A DNA stretch of 64,000 nucleotides from Anaerolineales bacterium (lineage in GTDB: Bacteria; Chloroflexota; Anaerolineae; Anaerolineales; Villigracilaceae), in the NCBI GenBank assembly GCA_030680795.1, contig JAUXUL010000007.1:62001-126000 (forward strand), given 5' to 3'. Made by a program: the position numbers and the translations under genes. The notes below the pieces were generated by a model that was not told where the DNA came from, made no database searches, and saw only the letters and a list, made by a program, of their open reading frames with translations. Below are positions 50,413-59,761 of this stretch, one piece after another. Each line of letters starts with the position of its first letter. Position 1 is the first letter of the stretch.

Positions 50413-52263
50413 TTATTCTTTTACCGCCACAATGATTTCAGAGATCATATCGTAACGATGAAATTGCGGCATGATGTAAATCCCGCTTGCCCAGCCTTTG
50501 ATGCCCTCAATCAATTCCACAGCAAGTTCCACACCGACCATTGCGCCGCGCTCCGTGTCGCCAGCAGACTCGATCTGCTTGCGCGCTTCTTCAGGAATGA
50601 AAATGCCTGGCACTTCGTTATGCAGGAAGTTCGCATGTTTCGCGCTGACCAATGGCAGGATACCCGCGAGGATCGGCTTGTTTAATTTTCCGTATTTGGC
50701 TTCGTAGGCTTTGATCAATTTAGGTCCATCATCGGCGCGATAAATGGGCTGTGTCAGGAAAAAGTCCGCGCCGGCTTTGATCTTGCGATGCAGATTTTTT
50801 ACTTCCGTATCCATCTCCTGCGGGCAAAGGTTCAACGCTGCGCCGACAAAAAAGGTTGTGGGTTGACCGATGCTGGTGCCTGAATGATCCATACCCATAT
50901 TGAATCCCTGCTTGATCAATTTGATCAATCCAGAAGGCACGAGGTCGTAATTATCCGTTGCTTCGGGATAATCCCCAATCGAAGTGGGGTCGCCCATGAC
51001 GACAAAAACATTCCGCAAACCAATGGCATGCGCAGCCAGCAGATCACCTTGCACGCGCAGGAGGTTGCGCCCGCGGGTGGGGAAATGCAAAGTGGTTTCC
51101 ACGCCGATTTGACGCTGGACCACATCACACACGGCCCAGGCGGACATTCTCATGCGCGCCATCGGGCTGTCTGCCACATTGATGATATCCGCGCCAGAAT
51201 CGTACAACAAGGATGCGCCCTCAAGAAGTTTATGAGTTGAAAGTCCGCGCGGCGGATTCATCTCCACACAGATCAAAAATTTTCCATCGCTAAGTTTTTG
51301 GGCAAGCTGTGTCGGTTGTTCGGCTGGCTCGGCGGAATCCTCATCCGAAACTTCCAAGGTCTCCAAGACCTCGGAAGCTTGAACGGGAGCAGATTCCAAT
51401 GCTTTCTTCATTGCCGCAATGTGCTGAGGTGTGGTTCCACAACAGCCGCCCACAATGTTCGCGCCTGCCGCACGGAAGGAAAGCGCATAATCGCCGAAAT
51501 ATTCCGCATCCGCAGGATACATGATTCGTCCACCGACCTGTTCGGGCCAGCCTGCGTTTGGCTTTACCCAAAATTTTCCATGAGGCACAGCCTGCCGCAT
51601 TTGTTTTAAGATACGCAATAACTGCGAAGGCCCGCCAGAGCAGTTGACACCGATCACATCCGCGCCTGCCTCTGCAAGCCCGCGCGCAACTTTGGCAGGG
51701 GCATCGCCAAGCAAAGTACGGCCATCGCGCGTATAAGTCACAGAGGCCACAACCGGCAACTTACATGATTCCTTGGCCGCCTTGATGGCCTCCTGAATTT
51801 CATATAAGTCGCTCATCGTTTCGATGACGATTAAATCCGCGCCCGCCTCAGCTAAAGCGCGGACCTGCTCCGCAAACGCTTCACGCGCCTCCCCCAGCTT
51901 GACCCTGCCATACGGAGCGATCCTCACCCCGAGCGGACCAACATCCCCCGCAATCAGAACATCCTTGTAGGAAGCCGAAACCACGCGCCTTGCAAGCTCC
52001 ACACCCGCGCGATTGATCTCAGCCATATCATCCTGCAAACCATGCTTGCTTAACTTGAAGCGGTTCGCGCTGAATGTGTTGGTGATGATCAACTGCGCGC
52101 CTGCTTCAATATACTCACGATGGATTTCAGCCACAGCAACGGGATTGGTCAGATTCAACTCATCAAAGCATTTATCAAAGCCAATACCGCGCGCATGCAG
52201 CATGGTGCCCATTGCGCCGTCAGCAAGCAGGGTCTTTTTGGAAATTGATTCGATCAGATTCAT
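50413..52263 (-). CDS. bifunctional homocysteine S-methyltransferase / methylenetetrahydrofolate reductase
   Basis: A 616-residue fusion. Residues 1-290 are a homocysteine methyltransferase barrel with zinc cysteines in GVNCSGGPSQLL and GGCCGTTPQHIAAMKKAL. Residues 315-616 are an MTHFR-type FAD barrel (FLICVEMNPPRGLSTHKLLEGASLLYDSGADIINVADSPMARMRMSAWAVCDVVQR, HFPTRGRNLLRVQGDLLAAHAIGLRNVFVVMGDPTSIGDYPEATD, FFLTQPIYRADD). It couples formation of methyl-THF to methionine synthesis or one-carbon flow, as in YitJ-type proteins. It is transcribed leftward after two membrane glycosyltransferase-like genes, with which it has no obvious functional link. Confidence 0.94.
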   Translation of the reverse strand: MNLIESISKKTLLADGAMGTMLHARGIGFDKCFDELNLTNPVAVAEIHREYIEAGAQLIITNTFSANRFKLSKHGLQDDMAEINRAGVELARRVVSASYKDVLIAGDVGPLGVRIAPYGRVKLGEAREAFAEQVRALAEAGADLIVIETMSDLYEIQEAIKAAKESCKLPVVASVTYTRDGRTLLGDAPAKVARGLAEAGADVIGVNCSGGPSQLLRILKQMRQAVPHGKFWVKPNAGWPEQVGGRIMYPADAEYFGDYALSFRAAGANIVGGCCGTTPQHIAAMKKALESAPVQASEVLETLEVSDEDSAEPAEQPTQLAQKLSDGKFLICVEMNPPRGLSTHKLLEGASLLYDSGADIINVADSPMARMRMSAWAVCDVVQRQIGVETTLHFPTRGRNLLRVQGDLLAAHAIGLRNVFVVMGDPTSIGDYPEATDNYDLVPSGLIKLIKQGFNMGMDHSGTSIGQPTTFFVGAALNLCPQEMDTEVKNLHRKIKAGADFFLTQPIYRADDGPKLIKAYEAKYGKLNKPILAGILPLVSAKHANFLHNEVPGIFIPEEARKQIESAGDTERGAMVGVELAVELIEGIKGWASGIYIMPQFHRYDMISEIIVAVKE

Positions 52264-52273
52264 GTTAACTCTT

Positions 52274-54094
52274 TCAAGGTTTTTTTATCACAGCCAGCAA
52301 AGCATCGCCTCGCATAATTTTATGAACGATCTCTGCCTCCGGGTAGGCTGTTTTATCAAAATCGTAACGTGTTGATGCAATTACATACTCATACCGATCC
52401 GCCCGCTCCACTTCATGCCAGGAATAAATCTTCAAATCTTCTCTTGCAAAAAGTGCGAACAAATGCGAAGGACCTTCCACCCAGACAGCCGCGTTGGGCG
52501 AAGCCACCGAATTTACATATTCCGCCGCCTCGCGATACGAGATGACCCAATAATCGAGATCAAAGCGCTCCTGTGCACCATTCATGCCGCCGACGAAACG
52601 GTTGTAATAAATATATTCGTACGGATGCAAAGATACGATCCCCATCACGCCGGGGATCAAACACACAATCACCAGCGCAATCTGCCACTTTGTATTTTTT
52701 ATCTTTTCAAACGCAACCCCAGCCATTAAGAAAATCGGCGGCAGAATAAATAAGACCTGCCTGAAGTTATCATACAAAGCCGTGCGCATGACGACAAATC
52801 CAATCAACGGGATCACAAACCACAGGAGCGCCAGCTCGACCAATCCGCGCTTCCCGTTCACCTGCACTGGCGTGCGGCGCAAGTGTCGCGCCCCGCTGAC
52901 AATTGCCACTGTCCATCCGGCAAGGGACAAAGCCCAAACAGGCTCAGTCAACTGGATGGCGAACAGCACAGGCAAATAGAAATAAGGCAGACCGGTGGAT
53001 TGATAATTAACGCCATTGAAGAGAACTGCTCCCTGCCAGGGATATAAAGACATTACCTTCAAGCTTTCAAAGAAATGCCCGACGGGATCCATCCACAGAT
53101 AGGGCCAGGTAAGATACATTGCCATGATCGCGATCACGGCATAAATTGTAAGGGCAGGGACAGCCTGCCTGCCTCTGTTGCGTAATGCGTAATACGTAAC
53201 GAGCAACCCTGCAAACGGACCTAAAATCCGCGTGGATGTTGTGAACCCGAGCAGAAGGGCGGCTGGAAGGATGATGAACAAAAGTCTAAACAAGTTGGGT
53301 TGAAGGCGATACCAGATGAAAATAAGAAAGAAAGAGGAAAGAAGAAAGAGGAATGCGCGCGCTTGGAGGAAGAGAAGAAAGTAGCGTTGGACGTATGTCT
53401 CTGCAGGAACTTCGTTTATATTCTTGGCGATGAGGCTGATAATGTTTGTCCCACCAGATTGTGCCGAGACGACAAGGCTGGTGATGTAATTGTGAAAAGC
53501 CTGAGTAAAGATAAACAACGAGAAAACAGAAACAAGCCAGAGGGTAGTGAGAAGCGCGAGAGTCCGCCTGGAGGAAGGCGTCAGGTCATTGGGTTGAATC
53601 GGCTTGAGCGGGTCAAAAAGTCTTAATCCAAAATAAAGGGAAAGAAGAAAGAGGGAAAGAAAGGGGGTATCTTTTGGATTAATGAAGGCGTGTCCCCACA
53701 AAAGCGGCTGGGTCATAAAAAGCAGGGTTGCGCCGATGGCGGGGATTTCACTCAGCCAGCGTTTGGCGAGCGCGTAAAAAGCCCAAACGCCAGCGATATA
53801 GGTAATGAAATAAATCAGGTGGCGAAGATCGGGAAAACTGAAAGAAAGAAACGTGCTGAGAAATTGCGTGACACGCTCCACCAGCATGATATAAAACGGA
53901 CCGTAGTTTCCAAGATCATCCTGCGCGAGTGAAACGATGCCTTGTTGAGACCAGGTTGCATATGCGTTGATAGATTTGACCGCATATTTTTGAAGGGACT
54001 TATCGTCCCAGCTTTCACCGTACTGATCAAAGGTAAAAAAACCGACGAGCAAGCTTAACACAAAGATAATGAGAATGGGGTAATTTTTTTTCAT
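52274..54094 (-). CDS. GT39-like membrane glycosyltransferase
   Basis: A 606-residue GT-C-fold protein, about 11 membrane helices. After the first helix the motif FDQYGESWDDKSLQKYA provides the acidic residues (Glu-Ser-Trp-Asp-Asp) expected in the first extracytoplasmic loop of GT39/ArnT-like enzymes that use polyprenyl-phosphate sugars. The C-terminal soluble segment ends RYDFDKTAYPEAEIVHKIMRGDALLAVIKKP. It probably modifies a cell-surface polymer or protein; acceptor unknown. It lies 15 bp downstream of another membrane glycosyltransferase-like gene and 10 bp before the homocysteine methyltransferase/MTHFR gene, so the three form an operon. Confidence 0.85.
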   Translation of the reverse strand: MKKNYPILIIFVLSLLVGFFTFDQYGESWDDKSLQKYAVKSINAYATWSQQGIVSLAQDDLGNYGPFYIMLVERVTQFLSTFLSFSFPDLRHLIYFITYIAGVWAFYALAKRWLSEIPAIGATLLFMTQPLLWGHAFINPKDTPFLSLFLLSLYFGLRLFDPLKPIQPNDLTPSSRRTLALLTTLWLVSVFSLFIFTQAFHNYITSLVVSAQSGGTNIISLIAKNINEVPAETYVQRYFLLFLQARAFLFLLSSFFLIFIWYRLQPNLFRLLFIILPAALLLGFTTSTRILGPFAGLLVTYYALRNRGRQAVPALTIYAVIAIMAMYLTWPYLWMDPVGHFFESLKVMSLYPWQGAVLFNGVNYQSTGLPYFYLPVLFAIQLTEPVWALSLAGWTVAIVSGARHLRRTPVQVNGKRGLVELALLWFVIPLIGFVVMRTALYDNFRQVLFILPPIFLMAGVAFEKIKNTKWQIALVIVCLIPGVMGIVSLHPYEYIYYNRFVGGMNGAQERFDLDYWVISYREAAEYVNSVASPNAAVWVEGPSHLFALFAREDLKIYSWHEVERADRYEYVIASTRYDFDKTAYPEAEIVHKIMRGDALLAVIKKP

Positions 54095-54109
54095 GTTGGA
54101 ACGGTTTGC

Positions 54110-55480
54110 TTAGCCAGCCAGTTTTGCAAGCCAGTGATTGGCATTTGTGAAAAAACGCGATGGCTCATCTTTTTTAGCGGCAAACCACATCAAAGCCAGC
54201 ACGATCATCGGCGCAATCAGGCGGCCATAAGACCAGGGGAAGAAATCAAACGAAGGCATGACGAATTCGAGGACATACGCAAAGCCAAACCAAATCCACA
54301 TGGCTGGTGCTTCCATGCGCTTTAACATCAGCAAAAATGATAAAGTGACAAAAATGCCATGATGATCCCAAACGATGGGAGATGCCAAAGTCATCAAAAC
54401 GAAAAGAGGCGGGAGGGCATTTAGCATTTTATTTTCACCGATTACAAATGATTGATTGCGTAGGTTCTTTAGCATGACAGTGATGGTTGCAAATAAAAGC
54501 GTGGCTTTGGCAGTGTAGATCATGATGCGCGTCCACAAAATATTTATACCGAAGAAGGGATTAAGGAAACGCAGGAATGAATCAAATGAAGTATCGTGGA
54601 AGTTCGTATCTGGGATGTGGGTCAAAATGGCGATGTTATTCAAATAATCATAGTAAGGCAAAATGCCGTTGATCGCAACTGGAATTGCTGCAATGACGAG
54701 GAAGCTAAGAGCCAACCATGCCAGCCAGCGCCAATTAAGTTCCAGCAGGAAAGCCAGAACAAGCACTGCTGGGGAGGTCTTCAAATGGATGGCAAGTGCC
54801 AGAGTCAGGGCGGAGAGGAGTGTGTTTTTGGGATATGTCAGAATGCTGAGGAAGACGAGATCCATCACCAGCAAATTGACTTGTACGAATCCCAAGGTGC
54901 GCTGGATAGGGGCGTTGATCAGAATGAATAAGACGGCAACGAGCACGGCGAAACGATTTGAAAACTTATATCGTTCGAGAACACCGATAAGTAAAACAAA
55001 AAATGCTCCAAGCGCGAACATGTTGACGGTCCACAAGATTGCCAAAACGCCCTGATCTCCAAGCGGGAGGATGAATTGCAACAATGTCGCCCAAAGAGGT
55101 AAATATAAATAGGTATCTGGCAAGGTTTGGTTATTCAGTAAAGCAGTCGCCGCTTCGATGTAGTAGGCATAATCTCCATAGCGGAATCGTTCGCGCAGGA
55201 TGTTGAGATAAACGAACATAACAAGAAAGAACCCCGCAACCATGAAAACATTGCCCGCATTAATTTTTTCATTGACGAGCAGGTAAAGCAACGTGCCCAG
55301 CAATATCCAGGTCAGTGTTGTTGCCGCCAGGGTGACAACCAGGTTGGATAAAGGCCATTGCTGAATAAAAAGATCAAGGCCTGCCATGCCATTTCGAAGA
55401 TAGATGGCAGCAAGGCTGGCGATGACCAGCAGCGTCAGTCCAATCCATATTTTGAGTGTAGTTTGCAGGGAACGTTTCAT
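54110..55480 (-). CDS. GT87/DUF2029-type membrane glycosyltransferase
   Basis: A 456-residue integral membrane protein of the GT87 (DUF2029) type, with nine or so helices. Typical features are the early loop FRYGDYAYYIEAATALLNNQTLPDTYLYLPLWATLLQFILPLGDQG, where a D-x-x-x-Y stretch precedes a PPL-like loop, and LALAIHLKTSPAVLVLAFLLELNWRWLAW (the K-x-x-P motif of the family). GT87 enzymes are polyprenyl-dependent, often mannosyl, transferases. It is first in the leftward three-gene unit. Confidence 0.83.
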   Translation of the reverse strand: MKRSLQTTLKIWIGLTLLVIASLAAIYLRNGMAGLDLFIQQWPLSNLVVTLAATTLTWILLGTLLYLLVNEKINAGNVFMVAGFFLVMFVYLNILRERFRYGDYAYYIEAATALLNNQTLPDTYLYLPLWATLLQFILPLGDQGVLAILWTVNMFALGAFFVLLIGVLERYKFSNRFAVLVAVLFILINAPIQRTLGFVQVNLLVMDLVFLSILTYPKNTLLSALTLALAIHLKTSPAVLVLAFLLELNWRWLAWLALSFLVIAAIPVAINGILPYYDYLNNIAILTHIPDTNFHDTSFDSFLRFLNPFFGINILWTRIMIYTAKATLLFATITVMLKNLRNQSFVIGENKMLNALPPLFVLMTLASPIVWDHHGIFVTLSFLLMLKRMEAPAMWIWFGFAYVLEFVMPSFDFFPWSYGRLIAPMIVLALMWFAAKKDEPSRFFTNANHWLAKLAG

Positions 55481-55803
55481 TGTGTGTTCCAGTTAATTTA
55501 CTGGCAGTAAGTTTATCATAAGGGAATTACAGGCTTGGCGGCTTCTTCCGATGAAAGTTGCGTTAATGGCATTGAAACTCGTAACAATTCACGCGGATTG
55601 GATATCCTTATACCAGACCTGCGTTTCGGGTATTTTTTCAATCACCAGTCGATCATCTTTTACCTGTAATACGACGGTTTTTCGTCCACTCGGCATCTCG
55701 CTGAATACTCAGATGCTTGGGTTATAATCACACTGATCTGACCGTTATCCTCATCATAGAATTCGTTAAATTCCGTTTCCTGATTTCTTAAAAGGAAGAA
55801 CCG
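55481..55803. other. intergenic region with possible 35-codon remnant
   Basis: Divergent promoters for the GT87 gene and coxG must lie here. On the minus strand 55589-55696 an ATG frame of 35 codons reads KTVVLQVKDDRLVIEKIPE and ends QVWYKDIQSA; it looks protein-like but has no recognised family or ribosome binding site and may be a gene stump. Confidence 0.35.
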
Positions 55804-56253
55804 ATGTTATTAAAAGGCGACGTTACAATTCATGCACCACGAAAAAAAGTTTGGGATTTTCTCACAGACCCAAACCAGATAGGTCAGTGTGTTCCCGGGG
55901 TCGAGAAGATCGAAACCATCGAACCGTTGAAAAAATATCGCGGGGTTGTGTCTGTTGGGCTGGGTTCAGTGAAGGCTCGATTCAATGGTGACGTCGAGGT
56001 CCTGGAACTGGATCAACCCAATCGCGCAAAATTAAAAGCGCATGGCACGGCAACTGGCAGTGCGGCAGATGCGATCAGTGAAGTGAGTCTGAGTGATGCG
56101 CCGGATAATTCGACCCTCGTGCAATGGACGGCCGACATCAACGTCTCCGGACAATTGGCGAGTCTGGTCTCCCGCTTGATGGTGCCTGTCTCGCAAAAAC
56201 TGGCTGGGGTGTTTTATGACGAAGTGCGCAAGAGGATCGAAAGAGAAGAATAA
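55804..56253 (+). CDS. coxG: CoxG-like SRPBCC protein
   Basis: A 149-residue SRPBCC-fold protein of the carbon monoxide dehydrogenase subunit G family. MLLKGDVTIHAPRKKVWDFLTDPNQIGQCVPGVEKIETIEPLKKYRGVVSVGLGSVKARFNGDVEVLELDQPNRAKLKAHGTATGSAADAISEVSLSD covers nearly the full fold. CoxG-like proteins accompany molybdenum hydroxylases and may bind quinones or hydrophobic ligands or anchor the enzyme at the membrane. Followed six bases later by the XdhC/CoxI-like gene. GGAAGAACC precedes the ATG. Confidence 0.92.
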   Translation: MLLKGDVTIHAPRKKVWDFLTDPNQIGQCVPGVEKIETIEPLKKYRGVVSVGLGSVKARFNGDVEVLELDQPNRAKLKAHGTATGSAADAISEVSLSDAPDNSTLVQWTADINVSGQLASLVSRLMVPVSQKLAGVFYDEVRKRIEREE

Positions 56254-56259
56254 GTAGTT

Positions 56260-57348
56260 TTGAGCGAAGTTACCATGCGCGATATTTTATCTGACGTGGA
56301 TCGTTGGCAAAAGGCTGGTGGGGCAATTGCGCTTGCAACTGTCATTCAAACATGGGGATCGTCGCCTCGCAGGGTGGGATCAAAAATGGCGTTAACGTTG
56401 GATGGCAAAATCACCGGCTCGGTCAGCGGTGGGTGCGTGGAGAACGCAGTCTTTGAAGCTGGAGTCGAATCTTTAAAAACGAAGCAGCCCCAGCTTTTGC
56501 ATTTTGGGATAACCGATGAAACCGCCTGGCAGGCGGGACTTGCCTGTGGGGGCAGCATAGACATCTTTGTCAATCCGCTTGATATGGAATTTTATCAATC
56601 ATTGCATTCAACCTTGACGAATGAATCGCAAGCAGTGCATGTTACGCTGATTCGCGGTCCAGGTGAAATTCTGGGGCGCGAGATGTTGATCCTGGAGGAT
56701 GGAGATAACATCGGCTCGATTGGCAACGAATGGAAAGACGCGGTGTTAAAGATTGGCGAAGAAACCCTTGCCCAGGGAATCTCAGGCCGTGTGATGTTGA
56801 GCGAGTCCGTTGAAGTTTTTCTGGAAGCGATTTTGCCGCCACCGACTTTGATCATCGTTGGCGGGGTTCATATCGCTGTCTCATTAACTTCAATAGCGAA
56901 AACGCTTGGGTATCGCACGATCCTCGTTGATCCGCGCAAGGCCTGGGGAAACGCAGGGCGATTCCCTCATGTGGATCAACTCATTCAAGCCTGGCCAGAA
57001 GAGGCCTTTGGGCAGATTAAGATTAACCGCTCAACTGCCATAGCCATGCTTACCCACGATCCGAAATTGGATGACCCAGCCTTGAAGATCGCTTTATCCA
57101 GTTCGGCGTTTTATGTCGGCGCATTGGGAAGCAAGTCCACTCATGCAGCACGCCGCGCAAGATTATTGGATGACGGCCTGAGCGTGGCTCAACTGTCAGG
57201 CCTGCGCGCGCCCATCGGCCTGGACATCGGCGCGCAATTGCCTGAGGAGATCGCCCTCGCGATCATGGCAGAGGTGGTTGAGGCTCATCGAAAACAGAAT
57301 CAGTTGTCGGCTGAGGGAGAAGCGCACGCAGTCTCCAATTATGAATGA
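56260..57348 (+). CDS. XdhC/CoxI-family molybdenum-cofactor maturation protein
   Basis: A 362-residue XdhC family protein. The N-terminal XdhC domain (GAIALATVIQTWGSSPRRVGSKMALTLDGKITGSVSGGCVENAVFEAG; ACGGSIDIFV-like LACGGSIDIFVNPL) binds Moco, and the C-terminal Rossmann domain (TLIIVGGVHIAVSLTSIAKTLGYRTILVDPR ... AIAMLTHDPKLDDPALKIAL ... YVGALGSKSTHAARRARLL) is typical. It inserts sulfurated molybdenum cofactor into xanthine/CO dehydrogenase-type enzymes. TTG at 56260 is taken as start; ATG at 56275 (MRDILSDV) matches the family N-terminus and is equally likely. Confidence 0.9.
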   Translation: MSEVTMRDILSDVDRWQKAGGAIALATVIQTWGSSPRRVGSKMALTLDGKITGSVSGGCVENAVFEAGVESLKTKQPQLLHFGITDETAWQAGLACGGSIDIFVNPLDMEFYQSLHSTLTNESQAVHVTLIRGPGEILGREMLILEDGDNIGSIGNEWKDAVLKIGEETLAQGISGRVMLSESVEVFLEAILPPPTLIIVGGVHIAVSLTSIAKTLGYRTILVDPRKAWGNAGRFPHVDQLIQAWPEEAFGQIKINRSTAIAMLTHDPKLDDPALKIALSSSAFYVGALGSKSTHAARRARLLDDGLSVAQLSGLRAPIGLDIGAQLPEEIALAIMAEVVEAHRKQNQLSAEGEAHAVSNYE

Positions 57349-57369
57349 CTTATTTCACAAGGCTTATCC

Positions 57370-58251
57370 ATGAAACCTGCTCCCTTTGAATATCACGCTC
57401 CCGATTCACTCGAACAGGTATTGGACTTAATCAGTCAACATGCAGACGAAGCCAAAATCCTAGCGGGCGGACAAAGCCTTGTGCCGGCGATGAATTTTCG
57501 CGTGGTTCAGCCGAGCGTAGTGATTGATTTGAATCGAGTGGCGGAGTTGAGTTATATCCGCGAAAATGGGAATGTGATTCGAATTGGATCAATGGCGCGC
57601 GAAAGACATTTGGAATTTGACCTTTCCATCGCAAAACGGATTCCGCTTATGACGGAGACGGTTCCGTTTATCGCGCACCCGCAAATCCGAAATCGGGCCA
57701 CGATTGGCGGGAGCATTGTCCATGCCGACCCCGCCGCAGAGCTGCCTGTGTTGATGCTGGCGTTGAGCGCGCGCTTGAAAGCAAAAAAGGTTTCGGGCGA
57801 GCGCTGGATCGACGCGCAGGATTTTTTTGCCGGCATGTTTACCACCGCGCTTGAACCAGATGAAATATTGGCTGAGATTGAATTGCCATTCATGCCGCCG
57901 CGAACAGGCTGGTCTTTTATGGAGGTTGCGCCGCGCGCCGGCGATTATGCCTTGATGGGTGTCGCCGCGCTCGTGACTTTGGAAAAGAATGCAAAGTGCA
58001 AACAAGCGAAGCTGGTTTACTTGAACGCGGGTGACGGTCCTGTGGATGCAAAAGAAGCCGCGAAAATTTTGGAGGGCGAAAAGCTAAATGACAAGTTGAT
58101 CGAATCTTCGGCAAGGTTGGCCAGTGAAAAGGAGATCAATCCCTTTGGAAATATTCACACTTCTCCCGATTTTCAGCGTCATCTGGCGAATGTTTTGACC
58201 AAGAAAGCCTTGAAGCAAGCAATCCACCGCGCGGAGGAAAACCTGCAATGA
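57370..58251 (+). CDS. coxM: CoxM-type FAD-binding subunit of a molybdenum hydroxylase
   Basis: A 293-residue FAD subunit. FAD-binding motifs are AKILAGGQSLVPAMNFRVVQPSVVIDLNRV and HPQIRNRATIGGSIVHADPAAELPVLMLAL (the TIGG loop), then GWSFMEVAPRAGDYALMGVAALV. It passes electrons from the [2Fe-2S] subunit to an acceptor. It overlaps coxS by ATGA. No large molybdopterin subunit (coxL) is present in the window; all plus-strand genes after coxS are unrelated, so coxL must lie elsewhere. Confidence 0.92.
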   Translation: MKPAPFEYHAPDSLEQVLDLISQHADEAKILAGGQSLVPAMNFRVVQPSVVIDLNRVAELSYIRENGNVIRIGSMARERHLEFDLSIAKRIPLMTETVPFIAHPQIRNRATIGGSIVHADPAAELPVLMLALSARLKAKKVSGERWIDAQDFFAGMFTTALEPDEILAEIELPFMPPRTGWSFMEVAPRAGDYALMGVAALVTLEKNAKCKQAKLVYLNAGDGPVDAKEAAKILEGEKLNDKLIESSARLASEKEINPFGNIHTSPDFQRHLANVLTKKALKQAIHRAEENLQ

Positions 58252-58751
58252 CCCAAACACTTCCTGTGACGATCACAGTCAACGAAAAGGAATACAAGTG
58301 CGAAGTGGAGTCGCGCTTATTGCTCAGCGATTTCCTGCGCCACGAACTCGGTCTCACCGGCACGCACGTCGGCTGCGAACATGGCGCGTGCGGAGCCTGT
58401 ACGATCTTATTCGACGGCGAGTCTGCGCGCTCGTGTTTGATGTTCGCTGTGCAAGCGGATGGGCATACACTCACAACTGTCGAGGGGTTGGCGCCCTCCC
58501 TTTCATCCTCCCCTGCCGGGGGGAAAGAGGGGGAGTTACATCCCCTGCAACAATCCTTTTGGGAAGCGCATGGTTTGCAATGCGGTTATTGCACGCCGGG
58601 AATATTGATGTCCATGATTCCATTTTTGCAGAAGAACCCAAATCCAACCGAAGATGAGATTCGTCACGCGCTTTCCGGCAATCTATGTCGTTGCACTGGC
58701 TATCAACATATTGTGGATGCGGTGAAACTTGCGGCGGAGAAGATGAAGTAA
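58248..58751 (+). CDS. coxS: CoxS-type [2Fe-2S] subunit
   Basis: A 167-residue two-cluster ferredoxin subunit. The plant-type cluster is in GCEHGACGACTILFDGESARSCLMF, the second in CGYCTPGILMSMIPFLQ and NLCRCTGYQHIVDAVKLAA. All cysteines of the family are present. Between GLAP and ELHPLQ, where relatives have one or two residues, there are about 13 additional residues (PSLSSSPAGGKEG) encoded by a palindromic repeat (58494-58532). Electron transfer could still work because the insertion lies in the loop between the two domains. Confidence 0.93.
   Translation: MTQTLPVTITVNEKEYKCEVESRLLLSDFLRHELGLTGTHVGCEHGACGACTILFDGESARSCLMFAVQADGHTLTTVEGLAPSLSSSPAGGKEGELHPLQQSFWEAHGLQCGYCTPGILMSMIPFLQKNPNPTEDEIRHALSGNLCRCTGYQHIVDAVKLAAEKMK
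58494..58532. repeat. in-frame palindromic repeat inside coxS
   Basis: A 39-bp insertion with CCCTCCCTTTC...GGAAAGAGGG and CCCC-TGCC-GGGG pairings, 13 codons long, frame kept. It resembles the CCCTCTCC...GGAGAGGG repeat in lutB-lutC. Confidence 0.75.
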
Positions 58752-58754
58752 GTT

Positions 58755-59750
58755 ATGAAACTGGATGCCGCACTTCCTCCTGTTGCATTAAAAGATGTCC
58801 CTGCGATTGCGAAAGCCGCCGAAGAGATCGGCTTCGCCGCGCTGTGGACTCAAGAGACCCAGCACGATCCTTTCCTGCCCTGTGCGTTGATCGCGGAGCA
58901 TTCATCCGCCATGCAATTTGGCACGGCCATCGCAGTCTCTTTTGCGCGCTCACCTGCCAACCTGGCCTACACCGCCTGGGACTTGGCCGCGCAATCCGGG
59001 GGCAGGTTCATTCTTGGGCTTGGCACGCAGGTCAAGGCGCATATTGAGCGCAGGTTCGGCATGGCCTGGCCCGAATCTGTGACCGGAAAATTGCGCGAGC
59101 AGATCCAGGTCATGCGCGCGTTTTGGGATTGCTGGCAGAACGGCACGAAATTAAATTTTCGCGGCGAGTATTACAAAGCGACTTTAATGTCGCCGTTCTT
59201 TAATCCAGGTGCGATTGAACATCCAAATATTCCAATTTATATCGCAGGTGTGAACACGGGGCTGGCAAAACTGGCCGGCGAATTATGCGATGGATTCCAT
59301 GCACACCCGTTCAATAGTCCGCGATATATGAGGGAGGTGATTTTGCCTGCCATTGAAGAAGGCTTGAAGAAAGAAGAAAGAAAGAGGGAAGATATCAGTG
59401 TGTCGGTAACAGCGTTTGTAGCGACATCTCCGGAAGAAGAATCTTTCGCGCGGATGCAGATCGCATTTTACGCATCCACACCGTCGTACAAAGCCGTGAT
59501 GGACTTGCACGGCTGGGGCAAGATTGCTGAGAAATTATCGGGTATCGCCGCCAAAGGCGAGTGGGCTGAGATGCCCATGCTCATCACAGATGAGATGTTG
59601 CATGAGTTTTGTCTGGTGACCACGCAGGAAAAGCTGACAGATGATTTAAAGAAACGCTACGATGGAATTGCTGATCGGCTGACGTTGTACACACCATTTG
59701 TTCCGAACGAGAAGGATGAGTGGTGGCTAGGGTTGGCGAAGAGTTTCTAA
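58755..59750 (+). CDS. luciferase-like (LLM class) F420-type oxidoreductase
   Basis: A 331-residue luciferase-like monooxygenase-superfamily protein of the TIGR03617-like, F420-dependent group. MKLDAALPPVALKDVPAIAKAAEEIGFAALWTQETQHDPFLPCALIAEHSSAMQFGTAIAVSFARSPANLAYTAWDLAAQSGGRFILGLGTQVKAHIERRFGMAW is the typical barrel start. FMN or F420 may be the cofactor; the organism's ability to make F420 is not shown here. It follows coxS by three bases, so it shares the operon, which suggests a role in a redox step related to the molybdenum enzyme. Confidence 0.85.
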   Translation: MKLDAALPPVALKDVPAIAKAAEEIGFAALWTQETQHDPFLPCALIAEHSSAMQFGTAIAVSFARSPANLAYTAWDLAAQSGGRFILGLGTQVKAHIERRFGMAWPESVTGKLREQIQVMRAFWDCWQNGTKLNFRGEYYKATLMSPFFNPGAIEHPNIPIYIAGVNTGLAKLAGELCDGFHAHPFNSPRYMREVILPAIEEGLKKEERKREDISVSVTAFVATSPEEESFARMQIAFYASTPSYKAVMDLHGWGKIAEKLSGIAAKGEWAEMPMLITDEMLHEFCLVTTQEKLTDDLKKRYDGIADRLTLYTPFVPNEKDEWWLGLAKSF

Positions 59751-59761
59751 CAGGAAATGCC

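Noticed and set aside
53300-53932. Plus-strand ORFs rich in Lys/Glu across the GT39-like gene
   Set aside because: They are antisense shadows of a well-supported membrane protein with clear family motifs.
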